DNA from: Rhynchopus sp. YZ270_cl-10
Lineage: Eukaryota; Euglenozoa; Diplonemea; Diplonemida; Diplonemidae
DNA: 64,000 nucleotides
Direction of reading: 5' to 3'
NCBI GenBank assembly: GCA_964035575.1
Contig: OZ037860.1
Location: 396,689 to 460,688, forward strand
In this document: positions 53,101 through 63,440 of the stretch, one piece after another
Layout: each line of letters starts with the position of its first letter
Position numbering within the stretch: position 1 is the stretch's first letter
Position numbers and translations under genes: made by a program
Notes under the pieces: model-generated
The model's input: the letters and a program-made list of their open reading frames with translations, nothing else
Told to the model about the DNA's origin: nothing
Database searches by the model: none

Positions 53101-56100
53101 GCGGCTACCGCATCTTCGCATATAACGATGTCCTTCCCAGGGCGATAGCTTGGCGCATCGTTGATGCATTTTACAACGATTGTGAACGGTTTTGACGTCA
53201 TTCTCGCCTGATCCGAAATGTGTTCGGTGGTGCCTCCGGAGTCGAGAATATCGATTTTTCCATCAATCTGCCCGCAGCGTCCACGCGCCACATTCAGCTT
53301 CATATCATAAGCGCTTCCCAACAACCCTGGCAAGGTGTGCGAACTCACTATGGTCACCGCACCTACGATCACCCCATTCGGATCCGTCAGGGTCACTACC
53401 GGGGTAAGTGTCGTCTGCGGTGGTTCGACTCTGCCGAGAAGCCACTCCTGATCATTCCCTGGTGTGACCCCAGAGAGAAACCTTGTGATGACGCGGGGAA
53501 CGGAGATGGATCCGTCCCCGCCCTCAGGCTCCTCGGTTAGGTGGCTTGGTGTGAGGACGGAAAAGTCTGGCGGGTCGTTGACAGGGCGGATGGTGATGGT
53601 TGTGTTCTTGCAGAGGTAGTTCTGCCCGGAGACCAGAGAGCCGCCGTTGTCCGTCACACAGCACTTCACCACCGCAACGCCAAATTCGTTCTGCGCAGGC
53701 GCGAACGACACCGACGCAGACCACAGCCCCACACCATTGCTTGTCGTCGAACGCACAACGTTGATCCCGCTCTGGAAGAGGTGTGGATTCTCCTTAATAA
53801 GGCACGACACCTCTATCGTCTGTGCAAGCCGCTCCTCCCCTGGACCAGCATTAATGTCTTCAATAAAAAATGGCCGAAAGAACGAAGGCGAATCCTCCCA
53901 AATCTCAATATTAGGTCTGCCAAAGGAAAAGCTAGGTGGGTCGTTGACTGGAAGCAGCTGGATGCTGAAGGGGTAATACGGTGATGTGTTGTTCGACGGT
54001 GGGACGTTCGACCCTGAGTCCACGCAGACCACCGTGAAGTGGTACACACCGGTTGCGTTTCCGGCACCCTTGAAGTACAGCGGCGCGTTCGTAAAAGCTA
54101 TCGCATTGCGAAGGTACGGCACCACCTCAAACGCAGCTCGTGTCGTCGCGTTCACCAGGCGTCCGTCAATCCCCAGAACACTGCAGAACACTGTCTGGTC
54201 GTCCTCCAGCTGGTGCCCTGCATACACATTCCGCAGGAAGCTCTCTACCTCGTGTAGGTTGTTCTGCCCAAATATGCCTTCCGAGTCTTCTGGCACCGTG
54301 ATAGCTTCAGGGGAAAGAACAAAAGTGGGCTGGCGGTTTGCATGTCGAATGAAGACCTGCAGGTCCTGTGTCTGCGCAGTGTTGCACCCACCGCGTTTGG
54401 TGTCTTCAGAATCCTTCGCACCGATTTTGATAATCGCAAGGCCGTAGGCGCTTTCGGACGGTGCCAAGCTGATGAGCGGGAGAGAGTCGAAGTTGGACAA
54501 CGAAGTGACTGTGAAGTTCGGCTGTGGGGAGAATTTGACAGCGTTCATTGGGAGGGCGGAGAGGGTGAGGACCTGGCCGTTCTCGTTGGAGGGTCCGACG
54601 GAGAGCGACTCGAAGATGCTGTACTGCTGTGCGCCTAGGTCCCATATGGTGACCTGCCCTGGGAGGAGGCGGATCACTGGGCAGTCGTTCACGGGCTGCA
54701 CGATGAAGTCAAATGTCTGCACCACGGCTGCACCGTTTGTGTCGCGCAGTCTGCATGTACCACGCGTCTCACCAAACGCGTCGGGCGCCACCTCAAACAT
54801 CATGTCGCCCGAAGTGATGTCCACCGTCAACGCTGTCCCAAACTTCAGCAACGATGGATTCGCCAAACTGCACTCAAACGACATGCCCTGCAGAGCTAAG
54901 TCCTCCCCAGGCGTGCCGGAGGTGATGGCGCTGGCAAACTGGAAGATGCGCACCACATCGAAGGTGTCCTCCACGGAGTACACGGGGCCCACCTGGATCG
55001 CAAAGGAGGGCGGCTGGTTCACAGCGACAACGATGACACGGAGGGTCTGTGTGGTGGTGTCGCGGAGGGGACCGCCACCGCCGTCATCCTTCACGATGAG
55101 CTGCATATCCTGCACATGCTGGCCTGGGAGGAAGTACCCTGCCTTGAGCTTGAAGAAGAGCACAGGGTTTGTCTGCGACTGGCTGAAGTACGGTGCAGTC
55201 TCAAACCACTCCTCCCCAGAGCCGACACCCACCGCAAATGACAGCACCTGTGTGTTTTCGTTCGGCGGGCCGGGCGAGAGGCTGCTGAAGAGCTGCGAGT
55301 AGCTGAGCAGCGGGCAGGGCGCGGTGTAGCACGCATCTACAAAGAGGATGTCGTCCGCAAGCGGCGCAATCGGGTTGTCGTTGACAGAGTTCACAATGAG
55401 GTTGACGTAGTACGAAACAGAGTTGCCACCAGAGTCCGTGATCGTGATGGTAAGCACCGTCTTGCCAAACGCATCATCCGCCGTCTTGAAGGTTATCATA
55501 CCATTGTTCGGGTCCACCTGCGGGACGAACGACGGATCCAACAGAAGCGGGTCCTGTGCGGACAGCTGGAACACCACGTTCTGGTCCTCATTGGGCGGCC
55601 CCCCACCGAAGGCCTGGATGAGGTTGCGGAACTGCACGACACCAGAATCTTCATCAATCGCAATCTGTGCCGATATTGTCCGCGTTGTGCACGTCCCTGC
55701 CACGGTCCCCGTCGCGCAGGTGGTAGTAGTAGGGGAGCACTGTGTGTCCTCCAGACACGTCTCCGTGAAGTTCATGAACGGCGGGTCATCCACGGGTAAT
55801 ACGGTCACGGTGAAGACCAGTTGAGATGTATGCACCCCTGGACACTGTGAAGTGCCTAGGCCCCCATCATCGGACAGCGTGCACGTAACCGTTGACGTGC
55901 CGAATTCATTGTCGCGCGACGTAAACCGCAAATCCGCGAGGGAGTGTCCATTCATCACCAACTCCGGCGGGGCCGAGAAGAGGCCGCGGTTGGTGCTGTC
56001 GCATCCTATGGAGATGATGTTCTGTGTGGAGTCTTCGATGCCAGGCCCACGCGAGATGGACGTCACAAAGCGTGAGAGGTACTGAGGCCCGGCGTCTTCG

Positions 56101-58022
56101 TTGACTGTCACGACGGGCTGCGGGATGACGCCCGACGGGGGCGAGTTCACCGGGAGCACCGTGATCTGGAAGTTCTGCTCCGACAAGGAGCGGTTCTGCG
56201 GGTCACCATTGTCAACAGCAACCACCGTCACGACCGCCGTCCCCGACACATTCGGTTGCAGTGTGTACGAGAGCACCCCTGTCGACGATATGGTGGGCCC
56301 GGTAGCAAACATCGTCGACTGCGTGGACACAAGAAACGACACGGTCTGCGTGCTCTGCTCCAGAGGGTCGCACGTCAGCGCGGTGTCCTTCTTCCCTGCA
56401 CAGATGTTCGTTGCCCAGAGAATGTCCGGCGCTCCGGTACCATCCGTGTTTTCACAGACGAACACATCGCCGCCCCCTGTGAAGGTTGGTGCGTCGTTGG
56501 TAGGTGTGACGATGATGCAGAGCTCTTCTGGCTCGCCGTGGAGGCCGAAGGTGTCCACTGCGCGCACTTCGTAGCAGCAGCCTGGGGCGGCCTGGTTTGC
56601 GTAGTTGTGCGGTGTGAAGCGCAGGTCTCCTGTTTGAATGTCGATATGCGGCGGGACGTCAAAGACCGTCAGGCACCCTGCAGCAGAGCTCGTTGTATCA
56701 AGACGGATGTCAAACCCGACCACACGGTCGCCCACCTGGCAGCTCCCTACTGGGTCCCCAAGCATATTCGTTGCCCACCCAGGAAACGTTCTCTGGAAGC
56801 GATCCCCCTCCTGCACCGTCAACGGCGAACCCAGCCCGATCCGCGTAAACGACGGCTGTCCATTCACCGGACGCACCTCAATCGTAAAGGTATGGCTCTC
56901 CCCTGCGCGGCTCGACCCCATCTGCGCACCACCCCCTCCTCCGAACAGCCCTCCACTATCCACCGGTGTCACCGTAACAGTCACCCGACCGCACTTCCCG
57001 TCCGCGGGGGTAAAGGTTAAATCCCTGCAAGGAAGCTCCTCCCCAGCAGGCACACTAGCAATAGCGGGCTGCACCGCAAAAAACGTTGGATCCGAAACGG
57101 TAATATCAAAGTTAACATCTTGGTACGGCCACTCCATCCACCCTCCGTGGTCGATCTGGCAAGCCCAGTCGGGTATTGTGGTCATTCCGTCACCTTCCTC
57201 CACTATTACCCCACCCTTCGGCACAAATGAAGGCGGGTCGTTTACTGGCAAAATATTTAGGGTAAAGGTCTGCCTATTACACGCAAGCCCTGTTGTAGGG
57301 GCGGCAGCGAGCCCTCTATTACATTGCTCATTGCAAGGGGTATTGGTAATAACCTGCCCGACCGGACACGGCACAGTGTTGCTTTGACAGTGACAGTTAA
57401 TTCCGTTGATGGGATAGGTCAGGCCATCATCTTCTATCCACACCTCAAAGGTCGCTATACCCCATCTATCAGGAAAGGTTTCAAAGATGAGAGACGCATA
57501 AGAAGAATCTATGTTGGATGGGTTTCCTGCTGGATAGCATGGTATTAAGGGCAGACCGTCGCACAGATCAGGATCGGGAAGAATGTTCATTCCTTGACCC
57601 ATACCAGGGATATTTGCATCACCGTCACGTCGAGGAACCCCAACAGGTCCTTGAGAGAAGACCATGTTCAAATCAGTGTCGGTGACGCCATTCGGATTGG
57701 TGGGGTCGTTAGGGTCAGGGCGGGTGAGGGAGATGAGCCGGAATTTGAAGGTAAGCGCTTGGCCTCCACCATTGCAGTCGGACACCCCGCAGCCCCATTG
57801 TTCAACGAAGTATGGCCCTCCATCCTCAAAAAAAGCGCGGTCTGCAAGAAACGGAATCCCCAAATTGTTGTTCAAGGTGAACGTCGGGGGGTGGTTGCCC
57901 AACAGCGCCCCCATTGCGTGCATGAGGACCTCCGCTTCTCGGAGACTAGAGTACTCCACCCTGGTGTGATTATCCCCAGAGACAGACACACCAAGCACAC
58001 ATAACAGAAAAATCTGTGTCAT
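50147..58022 (-). CDS. Giant single-pass surface protein with bacterial-type cadherin-like repeats
   Basis: Three exons, 58022-51221, 51113-50530 and 50416-50147, give 2551 residues. It starts with a signal peptide (about 1-16). The ectodomain (about 35-2260) is made of about 17 diverged ~130-residue repeats. Each starts near PVNDPPSF, then an EDSG/EDAG turn, a Trp-Ala segment and AGPxxExxQxxxF, and later DxGG before the next PVNDPP. The pattern matches calcium-binding cadherin-like repeats of bacterial adhesins more closely than animal cadherins. A membrane helix spans about 2365-2392, followed by CLCCCKKKK (likely palmitoylated), a run of at least ten Pro and two more Pro-rich blocks that could bind SH3, WW or EVH1 domains. 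The 120-residue tail is rich in Tyr, Gln and Asn. A calcium-dependent adhesin or receptor is inferred. Pairs of Cys in some repeats suggest disulfides. Confidence 0.88.
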
Positions 58023-58131
58023 CTCAGTATCATTTAAAAGACCCCCTTTTCACCCTCCTGATTTGATGAGTTTTTGAAATTTTTGAAAATATTTGAAAAC
58101 ATAATCCGTTTTTTAAATACATAACTATACG

Positions 58132-58974
58132 TCATCCCCTTCTACGCCAAGGTGAGATATGGCGAGGAATCGCGGGCTCTAATAGGGGAAAGAGGGGGTG
58201 CGGTGTGGCAGGGGTTGCTGAAGGTGCTAAAGGTGCTGAAGGTGCTGAAGGCGCAGCCGGTTGATGGTAGTGGTGAACATGAACCTCGATGCGCCGTTTT
58301 TTCTTCTTTTTATTTTTTTTCATCTCTTCCTGCATGGCCGCAGTGTTTTGCGCATTAACCCGCCGGAGATACGCATTCTCCTCGGAAAGCTCCACCACAG
58401 CACTCTGCATCTGCATCTGACGCCGTGCCTGCTCCTGCATGAAGACCCGCTTTTCTTTGCTTCCACTCCTTCTTCTTCTGGGGTTTTTCTGGCTTTTCTG
58501 AATTTTCTCACTGCTATCTTCCAAAGATTCCTTTGATATCGTCTTCGGCACACCCTGCCGTATCACTCTCGCCATCACCATATTTTCAGCAATGGAGTTA
58601 TAACACTGTCTTAGTAAACGCCGTTCTGCAGTCTCTCGGATAATTTCTAGACGCGATAACAGTTTCTCCCTTAACGCTAATGTATCGGTGTCATATGAAC
58701 GGAAGGACCGGAGCAGACTGTCGTTCTCTCCATCTAGCTGCTCCGCCAAGAGACGGTATGTGTCGTGCATCACGCTCTGTGGGGGTGGCCCTAAGGGGGT
58801 GTGCTGCGGTGGCGGCTCAGGACCGTGCATGTGTACCAACGCTGCAAACATATGACCTACGCCACCTTCATGCTTTCGAGCCTCTCGTATCATTGCAGGA
58901 ACAGAGCGGAGTAAATGGTTCAACCGGTGATGCATATAATACCGTGAGAGGCGGTGCTCATCTTGCAACGACAT
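58132..58974 (-). CDS. Coiled-coil hypothetical protein
   Basis: One exon, 280 residues, start ATG 58974. Residues 1-45 are basic and helical, followed by a Pro-rich linker (EPPPQHTPLGPPPQ). Helices with coiled-coil character span 70-130 and 170-218 (VVELSEENAYLRRVNAQ resembles a leucine zipper). The lysine run KKNKKKKKRR and a His-rich patch VHVHHYH follow, then an Ala/Pro/Ser repeat tail. The basic runs would fit nuclear or nucleic-acid binding. No family recognised. Its stop lies about 110 bp upstream of the giant surface protein start. Confidence 0.65.
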   Translation of the reverse strand: MSLQDEHRLSRYYMHHRLNHLLRSVPAMIREARKHEGGVGHMFAALVHMHGPEPPPQHTPLGPPPQSVMHDTYRLLAEQLDGENDSLLRSFRSYDTDTLALREKLLSRLEIIRETAERRLLRQCYNSIAENMVMARVIRQGVPKTISKESLEDSSEKIQKSQKNPRRRRSGSKEKRVFMQEQARRQMQMQSAVVELSEENAYLRRVNAQNTAAMQEEMKKNKKKKKRRIEVHVHHYHQPAAPSAPSAPLAPSATPATPHPLFPLLEPAIPRHISPWRRRG

Positions 58975-59239
58975 AAAGTATCAGTGGTGTGGCCGACGAC
59001 CCCAAAATAGCAGAAAATAGCACAAAAGTAGCACCTCCTTTCAGCCACACCAATCAGTGGAAAAGGGTAAAAGGGTGCGGGAAAAGAGAATGGTCTTCAG
59101 GTGAGAAGGAGCGATGTTTGGACCAATGTTGAAGGTGATTTTTGCGTGGTTGCAAAGATGTTATTGTGTTTCTTTTTGGCAACGATATAATGTGTAGTGC
59201 TGGGGTGGTGGTGATGATGTTGTAGAGGGGTTTCATACA

Positions 59240-59344
59240 GGGCGTTAAATCAAATGTTGCAACGTTATTCATAACGTTGTATATCAAATGAGATTATAAC
59301 GGTATGGGCCTTCCCATACCGTTATAACATTTGATATAACGCCC
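59240..59344. mobile_element. Inverted-repeat MITE-like element
   Basis: Ends GGGCGTTAAATCAAATGTT and AACATTTGATATAACGCCC pair, and an inner palindrome TATAACGGTATGGG/CCCATACCGTTATA lies near the right side. AACGTTAT/ATAACGTT forms another small hairpin. No clear target duplication. Non-coding. Confidence 0.65.
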
Positions 59345-59660
59345 GGTGTGTTTGGGGTTTAAAAAAAACAATCAGGGGGCAGGGTAGTCTGGTGGTTACT
59401 CTTAAACTACACAGTATCAGTGGTGCAGAATGGTTGAATTTGATGTTGTGCGACGCAAACGAAAGCACAAAGGGGAGGGGGTGTGAATGGGGGATATTGA
59501 CAGTCATGTTTTTGCAGTGGTGAGCCCACACAAAAAGGCAGACGTGGGGGGGAAAACTTATCGTCTCACAAAAAAAAATCGTTAATTTTGATACCACATT
59601 CAATAGAGGCATACTGTATCTCTCAATGAATGCAATGTCAAATTACAACTCTTTTTTTCT

Positions 59661-59711
59661 CTGAAAACTTGGTTGTATTAGTGTGGACACCCGAGGATGA
59701 ACTCCACTATA
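59661..59711 (+). repeat. Dispersed repeat family D, diverged copy
   Basis: GAAAACTTGGTTGTATTAGT, GTGGACACCCGAGGATGAAC, TCCACTATA. A segment like family E (CCGAAGACAG, TCTGTAAACAATGTCGTCCG) follows at 59745. Confidence 0.55.
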
Positions 59712-60444
59712 TTTTTTTCTCTGTTTGAATATCAACTATCAGTCCGAAGACAGATTCTGTAAACAATGTCGTCCGGAGCTCACATTTTGTCTTTTTTTTT
59801 TTGGAGTGCGCTCCACTTCTTTTACTTTGTCTTTTTGGCTTACAAATGTGTTGAGAGACATTATCTCAATTCACCTACCCACTAAAATCACCTTATCAAC
59901 GCCCAAGGGAATGGGTCGTCATTTGTTAATAAATGGCTATTTTTTGTGTGTGTAAAAGTAGGTGTTCTTTTTTTGAGAAATGGGAAACCTTAATAATTCG
60001 TCGAATTTCGCTTTGCAAATGGGAAATTTTTTCGCATTCACAAAAAGCAAAATAAAGCGAAAAAATGAGGCAAAAAAAATATGGCGAACTGTTATGCTGC
60101 CTCCACAGATTTTCTTTTTTTTGTACAAAAAATCTAGAGGGATGGAACCAAAGGTACCATGAGAGTGTGATTTCACCACCCCTCTTACCCCACCTTAAGT
60201 CCTTGGCTGTACGTCATATGCGCAATTCGCCAAGAAGCTTAACTACCCAAACAAAATACCCCCCCTTTTTTTTTTGAGAGAAATTGACGTATCTTTTATT
60301 TTTTTTTGAACGGAACGAATAAAACGGAAAGAAGACGAAAAAAAAGAAAAAGAGAAATTTTGATAAAGATGAACCTGCAGCCACCAGGCCCATAGATACC
60401 ACACCCCACTTTTTTTTGCAAACAATTTTATATTTTTTTGATAA

Positions 60445-60502
60445 ATTGTTGGAGTAGTGTAGTTGCCTCGGTTGTGTTGCCACAGTCGTGCCATCTCCAC
60501 TG
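60445..60502 (+). repeat. Dispersed repeat family B, copy 4
   Basis: ATTGTTGGAGTAGTGTAGTT, GCCTCGGTTGTGTTGCCACA, GTCGTGCCATCTCCACTG. It is the cleanest copy; TGGAG and CTCCA close the stem. Confidence 0.7.
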
Positions 60503-61434
60503 TTTTCTTTGAAATTCGGAGGGGTTTCGTCACCCAATCTTCACTTTCGCCTTTCCAAACAATGTGAAGTTGGAAAAGGGTCTAAATTTACCACATATCA
60601 GACATACGGGCCTCAAGCAAAGGCGCTGGAACCCTCCATGCGTTTACCCTAACACCTCTCGGAATACACTTCTGATAGTGTTTACATGAGGGGGGGAAAT
60701 CAGAAAAATTAATGGTAGTTATTGATGCAGACATTTCCGACAATGCCAGACCCGGATGAAAGCATCAATTAAAAGAGGAAAAGTAGATGAATGTGTTTCA
60801 CAATATTGTTCACAAACCCCATTTTTAAAAAATAAATAAAACTGAAAGACAAGAGCAGCGATATCAATACGAAGAAGTCCTAACCCCCCATGCAGCTGTG
60901 TTTCTTCCTTTTGTTAAAAAAAAAAAACCATTTTATTTTTGAAAATACGATTTGTTTCAGTGAAAATATACTCCCAAATGGTGTTCTTCATCACTCCACC
61001 TTTTTTTCGTACAAAGCATTTTCAAAAAAAAAAAAATGATAAGAATAAAAAAGGGAACTAAAAGGAACACAAACACGCATGCCGCTGGTTTGTATGATTT
61101 TTTTTTGTCAAAAAAAAAAAAAAAAATGGAAAATGAAAAAAAGAGTGAAAAATATTAACCAATAACGCGCCGAATGACCCATGGTCGTAGAACACTCTCC
61201 AAAAAAAAAAAAGAGTTGTGGAAAGATGATCAGAAGCTTCATGTTTAGGTCGCCTTATTGCGTTATTTGGCAGTTCACCGTATCAAAAAGACGGGGTTTT
61301 TTTGCATAACAAACCACAACATTGCACTCGCAGCACACAACAGATGGCTCTATGTGACATCCAAATAAGGTAAAGTTGATAACGTACAGACACCTTGTGG
61401 ATGCACTACCATCTCTAAGAAAAAAAGACTTGTA

Positions 61435-61466
61435 AGATGAATGAGCCTCTCGTACAACAAACATCT
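61435..61466 (+). repeat. Hairpin repeat family A (61.4 kb copy)
   Basis: AGATGA...ACATCT stem with the loop GCCTCTCGTAC and an A run after it. Confidence 0.55.
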
Positions 61467-61967
61467 TCAAAAAAAAATAACAATAAGACGCATCAAGGTG
61501 AATAAGTATGCTTGATCACCCTGAACAAAAAGGTGGCAGTACGAAACCCCTCCAGGACGCAGACACTGATGTTCCGCAGGGTTATCGAACCACCTCCGGA
61601 GAGTGTTACACTTTTTAAAAAAACCAAAAAGAGAGAGAGAGAGCAATTAATGCTTCTTCTGCAAAGTATCCCACAGAAAACAGAAAAAAGCAAAAAAAAA
61701 AAAAAAATGAAAACACACGTTGATATCCCCATGAGGGGGAATCATGATGAAAGCAAAACCAAAACCCCCATTCCCCTCACATTGAAGTCATTTTTTAAAA
61801 AATTCATTTTTCACTTCAAAGTTTACAGTTCATTCCACTACTCTGGTACTCGAACGTTCAACCTTACTACTAAAAAAAAGTAGAAATTTGAGGATAGAAC
61901 ACAAATGGCAACGTTCCAGGCGTTGGCACACCAAGGTGGAGCGACATATGGACACACGGTGCTTTTC

Positions 61968-62978
61968 TTACATCGGCCCAAGCATGGTGGCCACACGGCG
62001 GACGGAGATCTTGCGGATGGGACGCGGTACGGTCGGCATGCCTTGGGTGATGGAGGAGAGGTTGTACTGTTCGCCCTGCAGGTCCGTGCGGGTGGTGTTG
62101 CGGTGCTGTGCGGAGAGGCTTTGGTTGGCTTCGGTGGGTGCCATTCCTGAAGTGGTGGTGTGGATAGTGGTATGGATAGTGGTGTGGCATGGTGTTTGAA
62201 AGCAAATATGGGTACCGTAATCGGAATAATGTTCGTAAAAAAGGTCGAACTTCCAAAAAAAATCCTGAAAAGGTAGAACATTACGGTCAATTTTTCCGAT
62301 TAAGGTAGTTCCTAAGAGTGTAACATTGTCGTGTAGGTGTGGCGATAACGGATGAAAGAAAAGTCCATAAGATGAACCTAAGCCTCTCATCCTTAGTCGA
62401 AAAAGGTGGAGAGGTGTCTCTGTGTGAAATATCCAAAAACTAAACAAACATTTTGCCGATTTGTCGTCACTAATCTACTATCGAGTTTTTTTTCGTTGAC
62501 CGCAGCCATTTAGGAAGCCAGTTAGGCTCTTACCCTGACGCACGTAATAATTGCGTGAGGGGAATGATTCAAAGGGGGATACAAAAAAAGACCCACCTCC
62601 ATCACATACCAGTCAGCATGCAGTTTATTTCGTCGACGTTTGACCCACAGCTTCCGACAGAGGAGAAGGACGCGTTTTCACCCATTCTTGCGGACTCGCA
62701 GGCGCGGACGTTGAATGAGTTTGGCGACATGCCTGATGGGTGATTTTGTTTTTCTTTTATGATCTACTTTCTCACATACCTGTCAGGAGACAGTTGATCT
62801 CATCCATTGCCGATGCGCTACCTGCGGTCGGGTGGGCCCCTGCGGTGGGCGAGGCTGCTGCGGAGGGAGGTGCGGACCCTCCTGCCCACTCGGCCTGCAC
62901 GGCGCGTGTGTTGGCTCCGGTGGGGGGCATGCCTGTCATCATGCACACCTCCTCCGATACGTCGCGTGATGCAAACAT
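61968..62978 (-). CDS. Small protein encoded by repeated phase-1 exons
   Basis: Three exons, 62978-62780, 62732-62610 and 62146-61968, join to 166 residues. The ATG follows a CT tract and GTGTAG by about 20 bases. The protein repeats the motif EEVCMMTGMPPT, DEINCLLTGMSPN, DEINCMLTGMAPT and a diverged last copy SSITQGMPT. Both introns interrupt the same codon of the motif, between T and M in phase 1, so the middle exon is a symmetrical unit that can be added or lost without a frameshift. The C-terminus is basic (RPIRKISVRRVATMLGPM) and contains RRVAT-like kinase sites. No family is recognised. Intron 2 carries a MITE and a family A hairpin. Confidence 0.7.
62215..62305. mobile_element. Tc1/mariner-like MITE (91 bp) in an intron
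   Basis: Left end CCGTAATCGGAATAATG and right end CATTACGGTC...TTCCGATTAAGG are inverted, with TA outside both (62213-62214, 62306-62307). The interior shares ACTTCCAAAAAAAATCCTGA with the element at 6168-6304. It lies in intron 2 of the repeated-exon gene. Confidence 0.7.
62368..62399 (+). repeat. Hairpin repeat family A (62.4 kb copy)
   Basis: AAGATGAACCTAAG pairs with CTTAGTC around CCTCTCATC, inside intron 2 of the repeated-exon gene. Confidence 0.6.
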
Positions 62979-62997
62979 TGGGGGCGTGGGGGGGCAA

Positions 62998-63055
62998 CTA
63001 CACAAAAGGGGAGAAGGGGGAAGGGAGATGCGGAAGGGGAAGGGGAAGGAGTCGC
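62998..63055 (-). promoter_or_regulatory. Predicted trans-splice acceptor of the repeated-exon gene
   Basis: Coding strand: CCCCTTCCCCTTCCGCATCT and CCCTTCCCCCTTCTCCCCTT, then TTGTGTAG, then about 20 bases to ATG 62978. Confidence 0.5.
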
Positions 63056-63102
63056 GCGGTGCGCACTTTGTGGGTCCTTGGTGTGGTGGGGGGGGAAACG
63101 TC

Positions 63103-63440
63103 TCAAAAAAAGTTACATGCAAAGCACATGTAAAAATCACATGTCATGTCGTTTACTTCACCGTCGTGCATATGCACTGTGGAACGCAGAAGGTGGTACT
63201 CGAGGTCCGTCCAGCTGTCTGGGCATACTGTACAGAGGAACTGAACTATGGATTCGTCAATGTTCACCGTGGGTCCAGGGAGGAAAATAATTCGTCGATG
63301 TTCAACATACACACTCATTATCGGATGCCGACTTCCATGGCCACCGTCCTGCTGTCTAAGTGAACCTACACCCTTTGCGGCATCTGATGAGCGTATGAAA
63401 ATAATGCATTCGGGACAACAGTCAACAAAAAATACCCCCT
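63103..63440 (-). CDS. Probable C-terminal exon of an unrecognised gene
   Basis: The minus strand is open from about 63440 to the stop at 63103-63105. It reads through VDCCPECIIFIRSSDAAKG, HRRIIFLPGPTVNIDESIVQ and FLCTVCPDSWTDLEYHLLRS with gene-like codons. An internal ATG exists at 63318. A possible donor (GAA then GTAAAC) at 63156 has no in-frame partner exon before the next gene's acceptor, so reading to the stop at 63103 is preferred. The 5' part of the gene was not found. CCPEC and CTVC might bind metal. Function unknown. Confidence 0.35.

Larger units (their letters stand above)
58975..61967. other. Repeat-rich intergenic region
   Basis: About 3 kb without a supported gene. It holds the inverted-repeat element at 59240-59344, a diverged family D copy (59661-59711) followed by a family E-like segment, a family B copy (60445-60502), a family A hairpin (61435-61466) and a family C segment (61543-61612). 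A runs of 10-17 are common. Confidence 0.5.

Noticed and set aside
53541-53984. Several plus-strand frames of 100-280 codons across 51.2-58.0 kb
   Set aside because: All are antisense to the giant surface protein, whose repeated domains are evident throughout on the minus strand.
62740-63363. Plus-strand frame of 207 codons
   Set aside because: It overlaps the minus-strand exon with the DEINCLLTGM motif and supported splice sites; no domain or start context was seen on the plus strand.
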